Shown here one piece after another: positions 7,910 through 10,959 of a stretch of 10,959 nt of DNA. Made by a program: the position numbers and the translations under genes. The notes beneath the pieces are model-generated. The model was not told the DNA's origin. It did not search any database and saw only the letters and a list, made by a program, of their open reading frames with translations. The DNA comes from Burkholderiales bacterium (GTDB lineage Bacteria; Pseudomonadota; Gammaproteobacteria; Burkholderiales; SG8-39). Each line of letters begins with the position of its first letter. Position 1 is the first letter of the stretch. The stretch spans positions 1 through 10,959 of the forward strand of contig CAKKSJ010000147.1 of assembly GCA_919902965.1 (NCBI GenBank), read 5' to 3'.

Positions 7910-8024
7910 CGCGGTTCACGCGCCGTCTGCGCAGCCGCGTCCAGGGCAAGGAATCGACTCCGCAGATAGCCTGGACGACTGGAAGCGACCCTGAGGCGGA
8001 AGAAGCCCAGTTCGAAAAGCACCC
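7910..8024. other. Gap between lipA and the end of the cassette array
   Basis: This 115-nt stretch keeps the GC-rich composition of the operon. I see no rho-independent terminator, no tRNA and no convincing gene. Open frames run through it on both strands but show no recognisable family. It marks the junction between the chromosomal operon and the distal side of the integron-like array. Confidence 0.5.
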
Positions 8025-8106
8025 GCTCAACGATCGCGCTAAGCAGTCCATCGCAAGCGAACGAAGGCCGCTTGCGATGGGTCCGCGCTTCAGCGCGGGG
8101 TTAGAA
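8025..8106 (-). other. attC: attC recombination site (distal, closes cassette C)
   Basis: Read on the minus strand the site starts with TTCTAAC (8106 to 8100), then a 5-nt spacer, then GCT(G)AAGC. The complementary box GCTTAGC follows further on, then a 6-nt spacer and GTTGAGC (8031 to 8025), which fits GTTRRRY. GCGCT(G)AAGC pairs with GCTTAGCGC leaving a single unpaired G, the extrahelical base expected in attC. The centre is a perfect 12-bp inverted repeat CCATCGCAAGCG/CGCTTGCGATGG (8048-8059 and 8069-8080) with a 9-nt loop. The length of 82 bp is normal for attC. The first box has T where the consensus has a purine. Confidence 0.85.
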
Positions 8107-8866
8107 GCAGCACGCACTGGTCGATCACTGGTCGGGATAGAAGAGATAAAGTCGATAGCCGATGCCATGCTCCACGTTGGGCGTCGTGATTTTGATCGAC
8201 ATGGTTGTTTTGGCGGGCCAACGGTCAGCTGTGTTGCCATCGCCCGCAATGTATTGCCCTGGCGGAAAAATGCGCCTTTCGACCGGCCTGTCCATGCGAT
8301 CCGTAATCGTCAGTTCGAACGATGGGTAGAGCGCGGCAAACATCGATCGGTTCTCCACTTTACCTACCACCTCAAGCATGTTGTTCTTGAAGTTTGCTTC
8401 GCTGCCTTTTACGACCCACCTATCATGGTCGCGTGCAAGTTCTATGGTCCCCCCTTTTGATCGCAGAAGCTCAATCAGGTCATTCGGCGCCGCGTGCTCC
8501 ATAGCCAGCATCAATGCTGTGCAATTTCTGTCGTCTCTTACATTAACCTCTGCACCCCGATCTAGAAGGAGGCGAGTAACCTCGGATCTGCCGTGCGTAG
8601 AGGCCACCATGATCGGTGTCTTCGTAAGGAGCCGCGCGCGAATATCGATTCCAGCATCGAGGAACAGCAGGACAATATCTGCCCGTCCTTCGGTCACCGC
8701 TTTGAAAAAGGACGCCTGAGAGTACTTGATCCCTTTCAGCTCCAATTGCTTCTTCGCGTCCTCGCCCTTCGGAGTGCACCCCACCAACCAAATCGCCAAT
8801 GCCAAGACCGCGATGAGGCTATATCGATAAGCGGACAAATTCATTTGACGAGGCATGCGCTTCTAA
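8031..8866 (-). mobile_element. Integron gene cassette C (ankyrin/DUF3426 lipoprotein)
   Basis: The boundaries are set by cleavage between G and TT in the GTT boxes of the flanking attC sites (G at 8867 and at 8031), giving an 836-bp cassette. One gene fills it, starting 10 nt inside the leading boundary and ending 18 nt before the first attC box, the compact one-gene layout of integron cassettes. It has no visible promoter of its own, so expression would depend on read-through or an upstream promoter. Confidence 0.8.
8125..8856 (-). CDS. Lipoprotein with ankyrin repeats and DUF3426-like C-terminus
   Basis: The 243-aa protein starts with a lipoprotein signal (MPRQMNLSAYRYSLIAV..., lipobox LVGC, Cys27, followed by Thr, so sorting to the outer membrane is likely). 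Residues about 44-137 form two to three ankyrin-type repeats, for example TPIMVASTHGRSEVTRLLLDRGAEVNVRDD and the next CTALMLAMEH unit. Residues about 158-243 (LEVVGKVENRS, YPSFELTITDRMDRPVERRIFPPGQYI, GYRLYLFYP) resemble DUF3426, a domain usually found at the C-terminus of betaproteobacterial zinc-ribbon (MJ0042) membrane proteins. It is the sole gene of a cassette, starting 4 nt beyond the attC GTTAGAA box. Ankyrin repeats suggest protein binding in the periplasm; no enzyme motif is seen and the function is unknown. Confidence 0.85.
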   Translation of the reverse strand: MPRQMNLSAYRYSLIAVLALAIWLVGCTPKGEDAKKQLELKGIKYSQASFFKAVTEGRADIVLLFLDAGIDIRARLLTKTPIMVASTHGRSEVTRLLLDRGAEVNVRDDRNCTALMLAMEHAAPNDLIELLRSKGGTIELARDHDRWVVKGSEANFKNNMLEVVGKVENRSMFAALYPSFELTITDRMDRPVERRIFPPGQYIAGDGNTADRWPAKTTMSIKITTPNVEHGIGYRLYLFYPDQ

Positions 8867-8917
8867 CGTGGATAATCCACGGCCGCCGAAGGAGGTCCGT
8901 TGCATTTAGAGTTAGAA
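8861..8917 (-). other. attC: attC recombination site (between cassettes B and C)
   Basis: The outer boxes are TTCTAAC (8917 to 8911) and GTTAGAA (8867 to 8861), which extend to a perfect 9-bp inverted repeat GCTTCTAAC/GTTAGAAGC (8911-8919 and 8859-8867). Inside, the 5-nt spacer TCTAA and the 6-nt spacer ATCCAC frame the inner boxes ATGC(A)AC and GTGGAT, which pair with one bulged A and one mismatch. A small stem closes on TTCG. At 57 bp it is at the short end for attC and its inner boxes are the most degenerate of the four. Confidence 0.72.
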
Positions 8918-9459
8918 GCCATCGATTCAGAGTACATATGTGACCTTGTTTTCTGAAACTAAAATCTTGCCGGTCGATTCCAATTGCTGAACCAATGCAG
9001 TCAATTCGACCTCAGATAAAACCATAGGAAATAGCGACCCGATCGTGCTCGTCAAGGCCTTGAGCGTCCGAGGCTTCGCGTTGCCGCGTTGCTTCAAATT
9101 GGCGAGAACCAATTTGATCCTGTCTTCCTTCGATTTGGCGGCCGCAGGAGTCTTGGGCGTGGCCTTCGGCTGCGCAACACCTTTGGAAGAGGCGGTTCCG
9201 TTGGGACATTTAAACTTGCCTTGCTGATTGAGTACAACTTGAATCTTTTCCTTCAGTGACATGCTGCCCAACAGTGCATTGACTGCCTTGCAGCAGGCCA
9301 CGCAATTCTCGTCGCTATTATTTCCCCCATTGGCACTTGCGACAAGGTGTTCAATGCTAGCTTCGCTTTTCGACAGAGGCCTTTTTTGCAGAAGAAGCAA
9401 AGCTCTCCTTGCGCAAACATTAGTCGATCAAGCGGTTTGGTTGGCATAGGGGCTTCCAA
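8867..9459 (-). mobile_element. Integron gene cassette B (HNH endonuclease family)
   Basis: This is a 593-bp unit between the recombination points of the attC sites at 9454-9525 and 8861-8917. It contains one gene, whose ATG lies 12 nt inside the leading boundary and whose stop is 9 nt before the first attC box. The gene carries a frameshift (see its entry). Confidence 0.8.
8927..9447 (-). pseudogene. HNH endonuclease family gene, split by a -1 frameshift
   Basis: Translation from the ATG at 9447 gives MPTKPLDRLMFAQGELCFFCKK and then leaves the family frame. The -1 frame continues RPLSKSEASIEHLVASANGG...ENCVACC...SMSLKEKIQVVLNQQGKFKCPNG to the stop at 8927. Joined, the product of about 173 aa has an HNH core: a CxxC (CFFC), a Glu-His pair (IEHL), Asn in DENC and a second Cys cluster (CVACC). 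A Lys/Ala/Pro linker follows, then a C-terminal basic, winged-helix-like region (DRIKLVLANLKQ to NKVTYVL). The break lies in the A6 run at 9382-9387; one extra A would restore the frame. Without it, the downstream frame (TTG at 9400) lacks the first CxxC. A real mutation, an assembly error or ribosomal slippage on the Lys codons AAA AAA are all possible. Confidence 0.78.
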
Positions 9460-9525
9460 CGCCAGCGTTCAGGTACGACTGACACGCGCAGCGGGACTGA
9501 CGTCACCTGCAACGCTTTGTTGGGC
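9454..9525 (-). other. attC: attC recombination site (between cassettes A and B)
   Basis: On the minus strand: GCCCAAC (9525 to 9519), the 5-nt spacer AAAGC, GTTGCAG, a central stem-loop, CTGAAC, the 6-nt spacer GCTGGC and GTTGGAA (9460 to 9454). AGCGTT(G)CAGGT pairs perfectly with ACCTGAACGCT, leaving a single extrahelical G. This is the clearest of the four sites; the 72-bp length and all spacings match the two-simple-site attC model. The last box ends in A instead of the consensus pyrimidine. Confidence 0.88.
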
Positions 9526-10895
9526 GAATCTAGTCCTGACTAGCACCACTATCTACCTCAGTTTTGATGCTGACGGCCGAATAGAGCAATCGATTACTCG
9601 TGCTTCAATAACATGATCCTTGTTCTCCGGTTTAGATGCCAAACCGTTAAGAAAGGATCTCGTTGCGGCCAAGTCCTGGGTCTTTGGCTCAGAGAAATAT
9701 TTTCCTTTTTCATCCTTAAACCACATAAGCACAAAAACCCCATGCGTGCATGGGATTGAGTCCATGTAAAGGGGAAGTTGTCGAGTAATTCCTGCTTTTA
9801 CTTCTTTGTGCTGGGCAAGTTTAAATTCTGCTGCTACCGAAACAAGTTCCGCGGCAGGAGTAGTTGTAGAAAACCTGAAATCCAAAGAGCCAGATCCTTC
9901 ATCACTTTCGCGTATCACATGTACTCCAAATGGTTCTAGCGCCATTTGAAGGAATACGTGCAGCGTTGGTTGAATTTCTGACTCGCCTTTGGGGATCCTC
10001 GGAATTTCGATCTCATCTCCATTGATCTTGATCTTCCGCGAGCCGTCCCAAAACGGATCAACCAGCCTACGAGTTTCAATGTGATGAACCAGAATCTGGT
10101 CGATTGATGACAAGACGAGAGCATGCAATTCGGCTTCATTCGATGGAGGGCGCGGATGTGCCTTTCGCAATGATGCGAGAGCAAGTGTTACTGTCTCTTT
10201 AGCTTCCCCAAGATAATAGTCGGCCGCAGCATCCTTGAATGCGTTTTCCGTCGTAACCAAACTTATTGTCTTCGTTAAGGGCCGCCGAGGCTCCTTTTGC
10301 TCGTGAACTGTAATCAGTGCTGTTACCTCAGAAGCTGATATTGTTCTGCCCTTACTTGCTCCATATTGCTTTATCGCGCGGTTTGCGGCCAATAGGGCTG
10401 CTAACTTCTCCGGCATCGGTTCCGGGCCCAATAGCTCCATACGCTCGCGATCTGCCTCAGAAAACGGCTTGTCAGGTCGCCGCAGCAAGTCGCCGTCTAA
10501 CATAGACGGAAAACGAACTTCGACCGCTGTACAGGGGTAGTGCCCCCTGTTATCTGTGAGATAACGAGTCGGAACAAACGGCTTCCCGTTTTCATCCGCG
10601 ACTAGTACGAGCTGCTTGGTGTCCTGAAATATCGCATCATCCTGTTCGTTCTCGACTCGATAAAACCGAACAGTGACGGTTCCTGTTTCAGAGTCGACCT
10701 CGTACGAACCGGGGTTGATTACGTCTGTGTTGACGGGGGCGACGAACCACACGTAGGACTGGATTGTTTCAGGTGGTGCCGCGGAAACTGCTTCCTGCGA
10801 GCCCTGTGTGAAGTGCATTGACTGTACGTCAATGGGAAGTTTGAAAGTGGATCGCATTTGTCTGTCCCAGACGGTTAATTCAGCTTGTCGCCCAA
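9460..10895 (-). mobile_element. Integron gene cassette A (PD-(D/E)XK-like protein)
   Basis: This is a 1436-bp unit between the recombination points of the attC at the window edge and the attC at 9454-9525. It holds one long gene with 38 nt before the start and 27 nt between the stop and the first attC box. It is long for a cassette but within the known range. Its base composition is clearly AT-richer than the lipBA operon. Confidence 0.78.
9553..10857 (-). CDS. Unknown protein with PD-(D/E)XK nuclease-like C-terminus
   Basis: I do not recognise the family of this 434-aa protein. It has no signal peptide or membrane segment. Residues 1-120 look beta-rich (YVWFVAPV, SYEVDSETGTVTVRFYRVEN), and 130-290 are mostly helical and charged. 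The C-terminal part (about 290-390) has the order expected for a PD-(D/E)XK fold: a helix with polar and acidic residues (ESEIQPTLHVFLQMAL), GSLDFRF with Asp326, AAEFKLA with the ExK pair Glu344/Lys346, then TRQLPLYM with Gln360 and Tyr364, and a final strand GVFVLMWF. This pattern is typical of restriction-endonuclease-like nucleases, but the assignment rests on motif spacing only. The ATG at 10857 follows a weak purine-rich stretch. As integron cargo a defence role is conceivable; a catalytically inert member is also possible. Confidence 0.8.
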   Translation of the reverse strand: MRSTFKLPIDVQSMHFTQGSQEAVSAAPPETIQSYVWFVAPVNTDVINPGSYEVDSETGTVTVRFYRVENEQDDAIFQDTKQLVLVADENGKPFVPTRYLTDNRGHYPCTAVEVRFPSMLDGDLLRRPDKPFSEADRERMELLGPEPMPEKLAALLAANRAIKQYGASKGRTISASEVTALITVHEQKEPRRPLTKTISLVTTENAFKDAAADYYLGEAKETVTLALASLRKAHPRPPSNEAELHALVLSSIDQILVHHIETRRLVDPFWDGSRKIKINGDEIEIPRIPKGESEIQPTLHVFLQMALEPFGVHVIRESDEGSGSLDFRFSTTTPAAELVSVAAEFKLAQHKEVKAGITRQLPLYMDSIPCTHGVFVLMWFKDEKGKYFSEPKTQDLAATRSFLNGLASKPENKDHVIEARVIDCSIRPSASKLR

Positions 10896-10959
10896 CGTTG
10901 GAATTCAGCGGACGGTAAAAAGCGCAGCTTTTTGACGGTCCGCTGGAATGACTTGTTAT
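10890..10959 (-). other. attC: attC recombination site, cut by the window edge
   Basis: Minus-strand order: ATAAC (10959 to 10955, with the first two bases of the box beyond the window), the 5-nt spacer AAGTC, ATT(C)CAG, a strong stem, CTGAAT, the 6-nt spacer TCCAAC and GTTGGGC (10896 to 10890), a perfect GTTRRRY. CAGCGGAC pairs with GTCCGCTG (10906-10913 and 10938-10945), and an AAAAAGC/GCTTTTT stem caps it (10917-10923 and 10927-10933). One C is extrahelical in the second box. It implies a further cassette or attI beyond 10959. Confidence 0.83.

Noticed and set aside
8048..8098. Two adjacent perfect hairpins (12-bp stem, then CCGCGCT/AGCGCGG) after lipA, possibly a bidirectional terminator
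   Set aside because: Neither is followed by a T run on either strand, and both fit into the attC site at 8025-8106, where the larger one is the central stem. They may still slow transcription, but attC explains more.
7716..8249. 177-aa minus-strand open frame spanning the lipA 3' end and attC
   Set aside because: It is Arg/Ser/Pro-rich shadow coding typical of the strand opposite a GC-rich gene, crossing lipA, the attC and the lipoprotein gene in a wrong frame.
8077..8460. 127-aa plus-strand open frame over the attC and the lipoprotein gene
   Set aside because: It is antisense to a gene with a clear lipobox, ankyrin repeats and attC-linked start, and its product resembles nothing known.
8927..9400. 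HNH gene starting at the TTG at 9400 as an intact 157-aa gene
   Set aside because: That start falls inside the frame of the true N-terminus (MPTKPLDRL...CFFC) and loses the first zinc-binding CxxC. The ATG at 9447, placed right after attC, is far better, which makes the gene frameshifted.
8025..10959. CRISPR array or simple dispersed palindromes as an explanation for the four repeated structures
   Set aside because: The four sites differ in sequence and length, are spaced by whole genes rather than spacers of constant size, and share box/spacer geometry rather than identity.

Overview
The window falls into two parts that differ in composition, coding direction and biology.

Part 1 (1-7909) is a dense, GC-rich, plus-strand chromosomal gene block. 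It holds the 3' end of mrdA (PBP2), rodA, two tandem rlpA-type lipoprotein genes, a PBP5-like dacC/dacA, a D-amino acid aminotransferase (dat), ybeD, lipB and lipA. This order (cell elongation and septal peptidoglycan genes running into lipoate biosynthesis) and the protein sequences fit a betaproteobacterium, possibly Nitrosomonadales-like. That placement is inference; no rRNA gene or other phylogenetic marker is present. Most genes overlap or abut: mrdA/rodA by 8 nt, dat/ybeD by 14 nt, lipB/lipA by 17 nt. The exceptions are a short gap with a TATAAT box before dacC and a 124-nt gap before dat.

Part 2 (about 8025-10959) is AT-richer and coded entirely on the minus strand. It is best read as a stretch of integron cassette array. 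Three genes are separated and flanked by four attC-like recombination sites: 8025-8106, 8861-8917, 9454-9525, and 10890 to the window edge. All four show the two-simple-site geometry read on the minus strand: an ..AAC box, a 5-nt spacer, a second box with an extra unpaired base, a variable stem, the complementary box, a 6-nt spacer, and a GTT.. box. This defines three complete cassettes. Cassette A holds a 434-aa unknown protein with a PD-(D/E)XK-nuclease-like C-terminus. Cassette B holds an HNH endonuclease-family gene broken by a -1 frameshift at an A6 run. Cassette C holds a lipoprotein with ankyrin repeats and a DUF3426-like C-terminal domain. No integrase gene lies in the window. From cassette orientation, any intI/attI would be beyond 10959. 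The distal end of the array faces the 3' end of lipA.

Functionally, part 1 links the elongasome (PBP2-RodA), denuded-glycan processing at the septum (RlpA), D-Ala release (DacC), D-Ala/D-Glu interconversion (Dat) and octanoyl/lipoyl assembly (YbeD, LipB, LipA). Part 2 is acquired cargo. Two of its three genes look like nucleases, so a role in defence or DNA processing is plausible but unproven.
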